A DNA stretch of 64,000 nucleotides, from positions 1 through 64,000 of the forward strand of contig NW_023367256.1 in the NCBI RefSeq assembly GCF_902167145.1, written 5' to 3'. Under the pieces are notes generated by a model that saw nothing but the letters and a program-made list of their open reading frames with translations, searched no databases and was not told the origin of the DNA. Made by a program: the position numbers and the translations under genes. Below are positions 1 to 10,071 of the stretch, piece by piece (position 1 is the stretch's first letter; the number at the start of each line of letters is the position of its first letter). The DNA comes from Zea mays. Lineage: Eukaryota > Streptophyta > Magnoliopsida > Poales > Poaceae.

Positions 1-465
1 GAAAGTAGATTCCAAAATTCTTCAATATCTCTGCAATAATCCCATGAAGGGGAAAGAGGAATCTCAACCCAGAAGCCTTTAAGAAGCTTTTAAAAATAAC
101 AATTTCATCTTTCTCCGGCTTTGGGGTAGTCTCTTCTCCTCCGAAGCGTAGTAGCTTCTTTTGATTTTCAGTAAAATAGCCTGACTTTACCATCTTGGAC
201 AAATCAGCCTTCGAAACAGTAGATTTCCCGAAGTCCAAATGGCTGGGTTTGCTTGGTGTGGCAAGGTGATAATCATCTTCGGAGTCTGTTTCCTCTGCTT
301 CTTCTCCTTCTGCTTCAGCGATTGCTTGTTCTGCATCATCAATAGGAATCTTTTCCGAAATCACTAGCCCGGACCGTTGCATGGCTTCGGAGATAGGGAC
401 GGTCTCCGAAGCTTCAGTTTCCTCCCCCTCGCGTTCAACCTAGCGGTAGAACGGACTCTTGCCAT
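1..465 (-). pseudogene. Broken N-terminal part of the antisense gene of element A
   Basis: Read on the minus strand from the ATG at 463-465, the first codons match the antisense protein of the two complete elements (both begin MARIRSTAKVV). Further matching stretches follow, such as the acidic DSEDDYHLATPSKPSHLDFG region encoded near 200-290. A one-base loss about ten codons in shifts the frame, and no long open frame survives, so this is a decayed copy. The remainder lies left of the window. It shows that the antisense gene is an old part of the family and not peculiar to the two younger elements. Confidence 0.8.
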
Positions 466-642
466 TTAGCTAAGAACTTGTGAAACTTTAATACTTTTTT
501 CTCCGAAGCAGGTTTCAAGATGGAGCTTCGTTCAATTCTGACAAACAAGCTTCGGCGATGGTTACAAATTTTGGCAGCAAAACAGTGCAAATAGCAGTAA
601 ATGCTGTGGTAACTTCACACCTACTCGTCTGTTTATATAGTG

Positions 643-649
643 CCGCAGG
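643..649 (-). promoter_or_regulatory. TATA box of the antisense gene (element A)
   Basis: The minus strand reads CTATATAAAC about 180 bp upstream of the antisense ATG. The same box occurs at the equivalent place in both complete elements (32844-32850 and 52603-52609). Promoter function is inferred from the motif and its conserved position. Confidence 0.55.
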
Positions 650-884
650 TAAGAAGGCGAAGCGCCAGAAGTTTTACACCAGGCGGACACCCGCTCGCAC
701 TCGCTGTACGGTGGGCCGCAAAGACTGAACAGTAATTCTGCACGGTGGGGCCGCCACGCGCAGGGAAATTGAATCGTTTCTCGACAACGAGCTCAGGGAA
801 GGTGTTTTTTGAGACCTTCGGCGCTCCGAAGCTTAAGAAACTTTTTTCACGGATCAAGCTCGTTACGAAAAACGATCTAGCACC

Positions 885-898
885 GCGAAAGGGGCTAC
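885..898 (+). other. Polypurine tract of element A
   Basis: GCGAAAGGGGCTAC lies directly before the TG of the 3' LTR. The identical tract abuts the 3' LTR of both complete elements, as expected for the plus-strand DNA primer of an LTR retrotransposon. Confidence 0.8.
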
Positions 899-1491
899 TG
901 TTGGGACCATGCTTCGTCGCCGAAGGTCTTATAGAGAGAAGCGATCCTCGGATGAAGCTGTTTGTATAAAATAGCCGAAGGTCCCTCTTCGTAAAGCTTC
1001 GGCATTGCGAACCGACTTAAAGATAGAATGACCTTTTAGTCCATAAAGGTCTGAGTCAATATTGTAAGTTTTTATAAGGGGCATACTTGTAATTCCTCAC
1101 AGGCTGCGTCCTGTGCCTATAAATAGGTGAACAGTACCCCCGTACTGTTCACGGGGACTTGGCATTTGCTTTTGCGTCACACTTGTATTTTCATCTCCTT
1201 CCAAGCCGAAGGTACATTTATAATTCAATATTGTCTCTATTTCTCTATGATGAGTTAATAAAGTTAAATGAATAATGTTATATGATTATTTATGCTATCT
1301 TTTATGTTTCATATGCTTCGTCTTTTACTAATGTATGCTGTAGTGATGAAGGTTAGTCCTTCATGACCTTCGTCCGGAGATCGTTATATCCTAAGGGAAA
1401 TAATGCTTCAAAGGACGAAGGACCTTAATGTTTAACATTTTCTGTGTTGCCTTGTTCTTAACTCATAGCATTTGAGAACAAGTCTCCAACA
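899..1491 (+). repeat. 3' LTR of element A (593 bp)
   Basis: It begins TGTTGGGACC after the polypurine tract and ends CAAGTCTCCAACA, with TG...CA termini. It aligns throughout with the 587-bp LTRs of the complete elements but with many substitutions and small indels. A TATA box (TATAAATA) lies at 1118-1125, near a GAACAGTAC/GTACTGTTC inverted pair. Confidence 0.88.
1118..1125 (+). promoter_or_regulatory. LTR TATA box, element A
   Basis: TATAAATA inside the LTR, at the same place as in the LTRs of E1 and E2. It is the probable core promoter for sense transcription; in a 3' LTR it would fire outward into knob repeats. Confidence 0.6.
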
Positions 1492-1971
1492 CCCCACATA
1501 TGTTTCCTTGCCATAGATCAAATGTTCTCCACCATAAATCCAAGAATGTGATCTATGGCAAGGAAACATATGTGTAGTGAGGTGTATGAGCCTCTGGTCG
1601 AAGATCAATGGTCTCCACCAGAAATCCAAGAATGTGATCTATGGCAAGGAAACATATGTGGGGTGAGGTGTATGAGCCTCTGGTCGATGATCAATGGCCA
1701 CACAACCCCCATTTTGTCGAAAATAGCCATGAATGACCATTTTCAATAATACCGAAGGCTAACACGTACGAGTTTTTAACCAAGAAATGGTTTCCACCAG
1801 AAATCCAAGAATGTAATATATGGCAAGGAAACATATGTGGGGTGAAGTGTACGAGCCTCTGGTCGATGATCAATGGCCACACAACCCCCATTTTTTATGA
1901 AAATAGCCATGAGCGACCATTTTAAATAATACTAGAGGCTAACACCTACGGATTTTAGACCAAGAAATGGT
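1492..1971 (+). repeat. 180-bp knob satellite, short segment between two retroelements
   Basis: About 2.7 monomers of the maize knob repeat. The first ~29 bp (1492-1520) are in minus orientation (CCCCACATATG...), then the array flips to plus orientation from about 1521. The plus part continues, interrupted by the copia insertion, at 11370. Marker words of the monomer are CAAGGAAACATATGTGGGG and CCACACAACCCCCATTTT. Confidence 0.93.
1967..1971. repeat. Target-site duplication of the copia element, left copy
   Basis: ATGGT on the left and ACGGT (11365-11369) on the right. An uninterrupted knob monomer reads AAGAAATGGTCTCCACC here, so the pair is a 5-bp duplication with one later substitution in the right copy. 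Confidence 0.75.
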
Positions 1972-3262
1972 TGATAGTCGCCTAGGGGGGGGGGTGAATA
2001 GGGCGAAACTGAAATTTACAAATATAAACACAACTACAAGCCGGGTTAGCGTTAGAAATATGAAACCGAGTCCGCGAGAGAGGGTGGAAAACAAATCGCA
2101 AGCAAATGAAGAGTGTGACACGCGGATTTGTTTTACCGAGGTTCGGTTCTCTCAAACCTACTCCCCTTTGAGGAGGCCACAAAGGCCGGTCTCTTTCAAC
2201 CCTTCCCTCTCTCAAACGATACCACGGATCGAGTGAGCTTTCTCTTCTCAATCACTTGGAACACAAAGTACCCACAAGGACCACCACAAGTTTGGTGTCT
2301 CTTGCCTCAATTACAAGTGAGTTTGATCGCAATGAAGGAATCAAGAAAGAAGAAAGCAATCCAAGCGCAAGAGCTCGAAAGAACACAAGCAAATCTCTCT
2401 CTCTAGTCACTAGGGCGTTGTGTGGAATTTGGAGAGATTTGATCTCTTTGGTGTGTCTAGAATTGAATGCTAGAGCTCTTGTAAGTAGTTGGGAAGTGGA
2501 AAACTTGGATGCAATGAATGGTTGGGTGGTTGGGGTATTTATAGCCCCAACCACCAAAATAACCGTTGGTGGAGGCTGTCTGTTCGATGGCGCACCGGAC
2601 ATGTCCGGTGCCCCTGCCACGTCACCAGTGCCGTTGGAATCTGACCGTTGGAGTTCTGACTTCTGGGCCCGCCTCGATGTCCGGTGGCGCACCGGACATG
2701 CACTGTTCACTGTCCGGTGCGCCGGCATGGGCGACTCTGACTTCTGCGCGCGCTGCGCGCGCATTAAATGCATCGCAGGTAGCCGTTGGCGCCGAAGTAG
2801 TCGTTGCTCCGTGGATGCACCGGACAGTCCGGTGCACACCGGACATGTCCGGTGAATTATAGCGGAGCAGCCGCTCTGATTTCCCGAGGCTGGCGAGTTC
2901 CTGAGCCGCGTCCCGTTGGAGCACCGGACACTGTCCGGTGTACACCGGACAGTCCGGTGAATTATAGCGCGCCGGCTCTGGAGAATTCCCGAAGGCGACG
3001 AGTTCGCGTTGAAGTCCTTTGGTGCACCGGACACTGTCCAGTGGTGCACCGGACAGTCCGGTGCGCCAGACCAGAGGAGCCTTCGGTTGCTCCTTTGCTC
3101 TTTTGTTGAACCCAACACTTGGTCTTTTTATTGGCTAAGTGTGAACCTTTTGCACCTGTATAACTTATACACTAGAACAAACTAGTTAGTCCAAAGATTT
3201 GTGTTGGGCAATTCAACCACCAAAATTATATAGGAACTAGGTGTAAGCCTAATTCCCTTTCA
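1972..3262 (-). repeat. 3' LTR of the copia element (1291 bp)
   Basis: It starts TGATAGTCGCC on the plus strand and ends CCCTTTCA before the polypurine tract. It contains several CACCGGACAGTCCGGTG-type palindromes between 2590 and 3065. A TATA box (TATAAATA on the minus strand) is intact at 2536-2543. Relative to the 5' LTR it has several substitutions and gains and losses of palindromic units. Confidence 0.92.
2536..2543 (-). promoter_or_regulatory. TATA box in the copia 3' LTR
   Basis: The minus strand reads GCTATAAATACC. The equivalent site in the 5' LTR, which would drive the element, is changed to TACAAATA at 10640-10647. Confidence 0.5.
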
Positions 3263-3278
3263 ATCTCCCCCTTTTTGG
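3263..3278 (-). other. Polypurine tract of the copia element
   Basis: The minus strand reads CCAAAAAGGGGGAGAT directly before the 3' LTR (TGAAAGGG...), the standard position for plus-strand priming. Confidence 0.8.
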
Positions 3279-4067
3279 TGATTGATGCCAACACAAACCA
3301 AAGCAAATATAGAAGTGCATAATTGAACTAGTTTGCATAATATAAGTGCAAAGGTTGCTTGGAATTGAGCCAATATAAATACTTACAAGATATGCATGGA
3401 TTGTTTCTTCATTTTTAACATTTTGGACCACGCTTGCACCACATGTTTTGTTTTTGCAAAATCTTTTCTAAATCTTTTCAAAGTTCTTTTGCAAATAGTC
3501 AAGGGTAAATGAATAAGAGTTTGCAAAGCATTTTCAAGATTTGAAATTTTCTCCCCCTGTTCCAAATGCTTTTCCTTTGACTAAACAAAACTCCCCCTAA
3601 ATAAAATCTCCTCTTAGTGTTCAAGAGGGTTTTGATGAAACAATTTTGAAATACTACTTTCTCCCCTTTTTGAACACATTAAGATACCAAATTGACAATT
3701 GGAAATTACATTTTAAAATTAGGTGGTGGTGCTGTCCTTTTGCTTTGGGCTAATACTTCCTCCCCCTTTGGCATGAATCGCCAAAAACGGAGTCATTAGA
3801 GCCCTTCAAATAACTTTCTCCTCCCTTGGTCATAAATAAAAGAGTGAAGATTATACCAAAGTAGGAGTCCTTTTGTTTTGCTCTCTCCCCCAAGGATAGG
3901 AGGAGCGCTCGGAGTGACGGCGAAGGGATGAGTTGACGGAGTGGAAGCCTTTGTCTTCGCCGAAGACTCAATGCCCTTTCAATGCACCTATGACTTGATT
4001 TGAAGTAGACTTGAAACACATTAGTCATAGCATATGAAAGAGACATGATCAAAGGTATATTCATGAG
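3279..4067 (-). other. Noncoding region between copia pol and the 3' LTR, with repeated purine-tract motifs
   Basis: No convincing gene is seen, and no envelope-like frame. On the minus strand the stretch carries several extra GGGGGAG-type tracts (near 3551, 3590, 3660, 3762 and 3887) resembling the functional polypurine tract. Multiplied tracts of this kind are a described Sirevirus feature. Short open frames of 60-104 codons here look accidental. Confidence 0.6.
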
Positions 4068-4763
4068 CTATGTGTGCAAGTTAGCAATAGAAATTTCTAG
4101 AATCAAGAATATGAGCTCATGCCTAAGTTTGGTAAAAGTTTGTTCATCAAGTGGTTTGGTAAAGATATCGGCTAATTGATCTTTAGTATTAATGTATGCA
4201 ATCTCAATATCTCCCTTTTGTTGGTGATCCCTAAGAAAATGATACCGAATGGCTATGTGCTTAGTGCGGCTATGCTCGACGGGATTGTCGGCCATTTTGA
4301 TTGCACTCTCATTATCACATAGCAAAGGACTTTGGTTAATTTGTAACCGTAGTCCCGCAGGGTTTGCCTCATCCAAAGCAATTGCGCGCAACAATGACCT
4401 GCGGCAATGTACTCGGCTTCGGCGGTTGAAAGAGCGACCGAATTTTGCTTCTTGAGGCCCAAGACACCAAGGATCTTCCCAAGAACTGGCAAGTCCCTGA
4501 TGTGCTCTTTCTATTAATCTTACACCCCGCCCAATCGGCATCCGAATAACCAATTAAATCAAAGTGGATCCCCGAGGGTACCAAAGCCCAAACTTAGGAG
4601 TATAAGCCAAATATCTCAAGATTCGTTTTACGGTCGTAAGGTGGGATTCCTTAGGGTCGGATTGGAATCTTGCACACATGCAAAGGGAAAGCATAATGTC
4701 CGGTCGAGATGCACATAAATAGAGTAATGAACCTATCATCGACCGGTATACCTTTTGATCCAC
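4068..4763 (-). pseudogene. pol: Copia pol: end of RT and RNase H, frameshifted
   Basis: The minus strand encodes, in three different frames, a [11 protein letters not shown] segment (4763-4554), the RNase H start with GYSDADWAG (4584-4369), the STAEAEYIA segment (4492-4253) and the C-terminal part with CDNESAIKMADNP and HIAIRYHFLRD (up to 4068). In functional elements these form one copia RNase H domain. The frame jumps near 4760, 4560 and 4480 break it. Confidence 0.88.
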
Positions 4764-6054
4764 GGACTTACCTCCGTGTCGAGGTCGAGATGCCCATTAG
4801 TTCCCATGGGTGTCTTGATGGGTTTGGCATCCTTCATCCCAAACTTGGTTAGAATGTCTTGAGTGTACTTTGTTTGGCTGATGAAGGTGCCCTCTTGGAG
4901 TTGTTTGACTTGGAATCCTAGAAAATACTTCAACTCCCCCATCATCAACATCTCGAACTTTTGTGTCATGATCCTACTAAATTCTTCACAAGTAGATTCG
5001 TTAGTAGACCCAAATATGATATCATCAACATAAATTTGGCATACAAACAAATCATTGTTAAGAGTTTTAGTGAATAGAGTAGGATCGGCTTTTCCGACTT
5101 TGAAGCCATTAGCAATAAGGAAATCCCTAAGGCATTCATACCATGCTCTTGGGGCTTGCTTGAGCCCGTAAAGCGCCTTAGAGAGCTTATAGACATGGTT
5201 AGGATACTCACTGTCTTCAAAGCCGGGAGGTTGCTCAACATAGACCTCTTCCTTGATTGGTCCATTGAGGAAGGCACTTTTCACGTCCATTTGATAAAGC
5301 TTAAAGCCATGTAAGTAGCATAGGCTAATAATATACGAATTGACTCAAGCCTAGCTACGGGTGCATAGGTTTCACCGAAATCCAAACCTTCGACTTGGGA
5401 GTATCCCTTGGCCACAAGTCGAGCTTTGTTCCTTATCACCACACCATGCTCGTCTTGCTTGTTGCGGAAGACCCATTTGGTTCCTACAACATTTTGGTTA
5501 GGACGTGGAACTAAATGCCATACCTCATTCCTAGTGAAGTTGTTGAGCTCTTCTTGCATCGCCACCACCCAATCCGAATCTTGTAGTGCTTCCTCTACCC
5601 TGTGTGGCTCAATAGAGGAAACAAACGAGTAATGTTCACAAAAATGTGCAACACGAGATCTAGTAGTTACCCCCTTATGAATGTCGCCGAGGATGGTGTC
5701 GACGGGGTGATCTCGTTGGATTGCTTGGTGGACTCTTGGGTGTGGCGGCCTTTGTTCCTCTTCCTCCTTGTCTTCCTCATTTGCATCTCCCCCTTGATCA
5801 TTGCCATCATCTTGAGGTGGCTCAATTGCTTGATCTTCTACTTCATCAACTTGAGCCTCATCCTCATTTTGAGTTGGTGGAGATGCTCGCGTGGAGGAGG
5901 ATGGTTGATCTTGTGCTTTTGGAAGCTCTTCGGATTCCTTAGGACACACATCCCTAATGGACATGTTCCTTAGCGCGATGCACGGAGCCTCTTCATCACC
6001 TATCTCATCAAGATCAACTTGCTCTACTTGAGAGCCGTTAGTTTCATCAAACAC
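4736..6054 (-). pseudogene. pol: Copia pol: reverse transcriptase, frameshifted
   Basis: The first piece (6054-5281) starts with an acidic, Pro/Gln-rich linker and enters the RVT_2 domain with [18 protein letters not shown] and [11 protein letters not shown]. It ends near 5290 where the frame changes, and the second piece (5290-4736) continues with [23 protein letters not shown] and the catalytic YVDDIIFGS (YVDD codons at 5021-5032). All key RT motifs are recognisable, but no single frame spans the domain. The protein would copy retrotransposon RNA into DNA in cytoplasmic particles if restored. Confidence 0.9.
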
Positions 6055-6074
6055 AACGTCACATGAGACTTCAA

Positions 6075-6911
6075 CTAGTCCAGTGGACTTGTTAAAGACC
6101 CTATATGCCCTGTGTTTGAGTCATAACCAAGTAAAAAGCCCTTCCACAGTCTTAGGAGCAAATTTAGATTTTCTACCTCTTTTAATAAGAATAAAGCATT
6201 TGCTACCAAGACTCTAAAATATGAAATGTTGGGCTTTTTACCGGTTAGGAGTTCATATGATGTCTTCTTGAGGATTCGGTGTAGATACAACCGGTTGATG
6301 GCGTAGCAAGCGGTGTTGACCGCCTCGGCCCAAAACGGATCCGAAGTCTTGTACTCATCAAGCATGGTCCTTGCCATGTCTAATAGAGTTCGATTCTTCC
6401 TCTCCACTACACCATTTTGTTGTGGGGTGTAGGGAGAAGAGAACTCATGCTTGATGCCCTCTTCCTCAAGAAAGCCTTCGATTTGAGAGTTCTTGAACTC
6501 CGTCCCGTTGTCGCTTCTTATTTTCTTGATCCTTAAGCCAAACTCATTTTGAGCCCGTCTCAAGAATCCCTTTAAGGTCTCTTGGGTTTGAGATTTTTCC
6601 TGTAAAAAGAATACCCAAGTGAAGCGAGAATAATCATCCACTATTACAAGACAATACTTACTCCCGCCGATGCTTATGTAAGCAATCAGGCCGAATAGGT
6701 CCATGTGTAGGAGCTCCAGTGGTCTTTCGGTCGTCATGATGTTCTTGTGTGGATGATGGACTCCAACTTGCTTTCCTACCTGACATGCACTACAAATCCT
6801 GTCTTTCTCAAAATGAACATTTGTTAGTCCTAAAATGTGTTCTCCCTTTAGAAGCTTATGAAGATTCTTCATCCCAACATGGGCTAGTCGGCGGTGCCAG
6901 AGCCAACCCAT
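6075..6911 (-). pseudogene. pol: Copia pol: GAG-pre-integrase and integrase core
   Basis: A 278-codon open piece. The N-terminal zinc-binding region has LWHRRLAHVG and CSACQVGKQ (HHCC type). The integrase core has DLFG, SDNGTEFKN and the QQNGVVERKNR stretch carrying the third catalytic acid. The last ~60 residues, from about FRVLVAN, diverge from the usual family sequence in a way that suggests compensating small indels. The frame is separated from protease upstream and RT downstream by frame changes near 6920 and 6060. Confidence 0.9.
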
Positions 6912-6925
6912 GTTAGTCTTAGCAA

Positions 6926-7316
6926 TTAAGCATGTGTCGAGTTCAGCTCTATCAAATCTTCTAAGTATAGCTGACCCTCTAACACACCCTTAAATGCTAT
7001 TGAATCATCACTTCTTCTAAAGATAGTGACACCTACATCAGTAAATAGACAGTTGTAGCCCATTTGACATAATTGTGAAACGGAAAGCAAATTGTAATCT
7101 AAAGAATCTACAAGAAAAACATTGGAAATTGAATGGTCAGGAGATATAGCAATTTTACCAAGACCTTTGACCAAACCTTGATTTCCATCCCCGAATGTGA
7201 TAGCTCGTTGGGGATCTTGGTTTTTCTCATAGGAGGAGAACATCCTTTTCTCCACTGTCATATGGTTTGTGCACCCGCTGTCGAGTATCCAACTTGAGCC
7301 CCCGGATGCATAAACC
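6926..7316 (-). pseudogene. pol: Copia pol: aspartic protease
   Basis: The minus strand encodes SSWILDSGCTNHM at about 7262-7300, with the DSG catalytic triplet, followed by ITFGDGNQG and LLSVSQLCQMGYN, the usual pepsin-like retroviral protease segment of copia elements. A TAG lies a few codons before the DSG region in this frame, and gag upstream is in another frame. The frame ends at 6926, just before the integrase piece, instead of continuing into it. Confidence 0.85.
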
Positions 7317-7326
7317 TACAAAACAA

Positions 7327-10023
7327 TTTTAGTTCTTGACTTTAGGTACCCAAACGGTTTTGGGTCCTTTGGCATTAGAAACAAGAACTTTGGGTATCCA
7401 ATCACAAGTCTTTGACCCCTTGTGTTTGCCCCCAACAAACTTGGCAACTACCTTGCCGGATTTGTTAGTCAAAACATAAGATGCATCAAAGTTTTAAAGA
7501 AATATCATGATCATTTGATGCAATAGGAGTTTTCTTCTTAGGCAACTTAGCACGGGTTGGTTGCCTAGAGCTAGATGTCTCACCCTTATACATAAAAGCA
7601 TGATTAGGGCTAGAGTGAGACTTCCTTGAGTGAATTCTCCTAATTTTGTCCTCGGGATAACCGGCAGGGTATAAAATGTAACCCTCGTTATCCTGAGGCA
7701 TGGGAGCCTTGCCCTTAACAAAGTTGGACAATCTTTTAGGAGGGGCATTAAGTTTGACATTGTCTCCCCTTTGAAAGCCAATGCCATCCTTGATGCCCGG
7801 GCGTCTCCCATTATAGAGCATACTTCTAGCAAATTTAAACTTTTCATTTTCTAAGTTATGCTCGACAATTTTTAGCATCTAATTTTGCTATATGATCATT
7901 TTGTTGTTTAATCAAAATCATGTGATCATGAATAGCATCAACATCAATATCTCTACATCTAGTACAAATAGTGACATGCTCAATGGTAGATGTAGATGGT
8001 TTGCAAGAATTAAGTTCAACAATCTTAGCACGTAATATATCATTCTTATCTCTAAGATCGGAAATTGTAACTTTGCAAACATCAAAATCTTTAGCCTTAG
8101 CAATCAAGTTTTCATTTTCTAATCTAAGGCTAGCAAGAGATACATTCAATTCTTCAATCTTAGCAAGTAAATCATCATTATTGTTTCTAAGATTGGAATT
8201 GAAATATCACAAACATGAGAATCAACCTTAGCATTTAAACTAGCATTTTCATTTCTAAGGTTGTCAATCATCTCATGGCAAGTTCTTAGCTCACTAGATA
8301 GTTTTTGACATTTTTCTACTTCTAGAGCATAAGCATTTTTAACCTTAACATGCTTCTTATTTTCTTTAATAAGGAAGTCCTCTTGAGTGTCCAAGAGATC
8401 ATCCTTTTCATGAATGGCACTAATCAATTCATTAAGTTTTTCCTTTTGTTGCATGTTGAGGTTGGCAAAAAGAGATCGCAAGTTATCCTCCTCATCACTA
8501 GCATTATCATCACTAGAAGACTCATATTTAGTGGAGGAGTTAGATTTAACCTTCTTCCGTTTGCCGTCCTTTGCCATGAGGCACTTGTGGCCGACGTTGG
8601 GGAAGAGGAGTCCCTTGGTGACGGCGATGTTGGCGGCGTCCTCGTCGTCTGAGGAGTCGCTTGAGCTCTCGTCGGAGTCCCACTCCCGACAAACATGGGC
8701 ATCGCCACCCTTCTTCTTGTAGTACCTCTTCTTTTCTCTCCTCTTGCCCTTCTTGTCGTTATCCCTGTCACTGTCACTTGATAATGGACATTTTGCAATA
8801 AAGTGACCGGGCTTACCACACTTGTAGCAAACTTTCTTGGAGCGGGACTTGTAGTCTTTCCCCCTCCTTTGCTTGAGGATTTGGCGGAAGCTCTTGATGA
8901 CGAGCGCCATTTCCTCATTGTCGAGCTTGGAGGCGTCGATTGGTTGTCTACTTGGTGTAGACTCCTCCTTCTTTTCCTCTGTCGCCTTGAATGCGACGGG
9001 TTTGAGCTTCGGATGTGGAGGGATCATCAAGCTCGTTGATCTCCCTCGAGCCTTCGATCATGCACTCAAAACTTACAAAATTCCCGATAACTTCCTCTGG
9101 GGTCATTTTAGTATATCTAGGATTACCACGAATTAATTGAACTTGAGTGGGGTTAAGGAAAATGAGAGATCTTAGAATAACCTTAACCACTTCGTGGTCG
9201 TCCCACTTCTTGCTCCCGAGGTTGCGCACTTGGTTCACCAAGGTCTTGAGCCGGTTGTACATGTGTTGTGGCTCTTCCCCTTTGCGAAGCCGGAACCGAC
9301 CGAGCTCCCCCTCGATCGTTTCCCGCTTGGTGATCTTTGTGAGCTCATCTCCCTCGTGCGCGGTTTTGAGCACATCCCAAACCTCCTTGGCGCTCTTCAA
9401 CCCTTGAACTTTGTTATACTCCTCTCTACTTAAAGAGGCGAGTAGTATTGTTGTTTCTTGAGAGTTGAAGTGCTCGATTTGGGCCACCTCATCCTCATCA
9501 TAGTCTTCATCCCCTACGGACGGTACCTGTGCACCAAACTCAACAACATCCCATATACTTTTGTGGAGCGAGGTTAGATGAAATCGCATTAAATCGCTCC
9601 ACCTAGCGTAATATTCACCATCAAAGTTGGTGGTTTGCCTAATGGGACGGAAAGTAAAGGTGTATGTTTAGAAATGCGAGGGTAGCTTAGGGGAATCTTA
9701 CTATACTTCTTACGCTCTTGGCGTTTAGAAGTGACGGACGCCGCGTCGGAGCAGGAGGTGGATGTTGATGAAGTGTCGGTCTCGTAGTAGACTACTTTCC
9801 TCATCCTCTTGTGCTTGTCCCCACTCCGATGCGGCTTGTGAGAGGAAGATTTCTCCTTCTTCTCTTTGTGGTGAGAAGAAGATTTCTTCTCCTTCCCTTT
9901 GTTGGAGGATCTCTTCTTCTTCTCCTTCCTCTTAGTGCGGGGCTCTTCCGATGAAGTGCTCCCGTGGCTTGTAGTGGGCTTTTCGCCGGTCTCCATCTCC
10001 TTCTTGGCGTGATCTCCCGACAT
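7327..10023 (-). pseudogene. gag: Copia gag, broken by several frameshifts
   Basis: The ATG at 10023 begins MSGDHAKKEMETGEK and a Lys/Ser-rich, very basic N-terminus. The frame shifts near 9630, and the capsid-like (UBN2-type) segment follows at 9589-8948 (MRFHLTSLHKSIWDVVEFG). It shifts again near 9010 into the segment with a CCHC zinc knuckle, CYKCGKPGHFIAKC (8788-8829). Long heptad-like, charged coiled-coil segments follow (8500-7860), then a basic tail that is broken near 7495 and ends at a TAA near 7327. Sirevirus Gags are typically long with such a coiled-coil extension. The ATG is 28 bp from the primer-binding site, which supports it as the start. Confidence 0.88.
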
Positions 10024-10050
10024 TACTTTGAGCGGTTAGGCTCTAATGAA

Positions 10051-10069
10051 GAACCTGGCTTTGATACCA
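10051..10069 (-). other. Primer-binding site of the copia element
   Basis: The minus strand reads TGGTATCAAAGCCAGGTTC two bases after the 5' LTR. It matches the usual initiator-methionine tRNA site (TGGTATCAGAGCC) with a G-to-A change. Confidence 0.8.
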
Positions 10070-10071
10070 AT

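Larger units (their letters stand above)
1..1491 (+). mobile_element. Element A: 3' portion of a Tat-type Ty3/gypsy LTR retrotransposon, cut by the window edge
   Basis: The segment follows the same order as the right end of the complete element at 43699-53454: the start of the antisense gene, its TATA box, a polypurine tract and the 3' LTR. It is clearly diverged from that element at nucleotide level, and its LTR is 593 bp rather than 587 bp, so it is an older or different subfamily copy. It ends in ACA against knob repeat at 1492. Pol, the 5' LTR and the left target-site copy lie outside the window. The right target-site copy should be CCCCA at 1492-1496. The family is tentatively cinful-zeon-like. 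Confidence 0.85.

Noticed and set aside
2252..3118. 288-codon minus-strand frame and overlapping frames in the copia LTR
   Set aside because: They are produced by the CACCGGAC palindromic repeats and lie within the LTR. Their translations repeat low-complexity HRTVRC-like segments with no family match.
3279..4067. Envelope-like gene downstream of copia pol, as in some Sireviruses
   Set aside because: Only short unrelated frames are present, with no signal peptide or transmembrane pattern.
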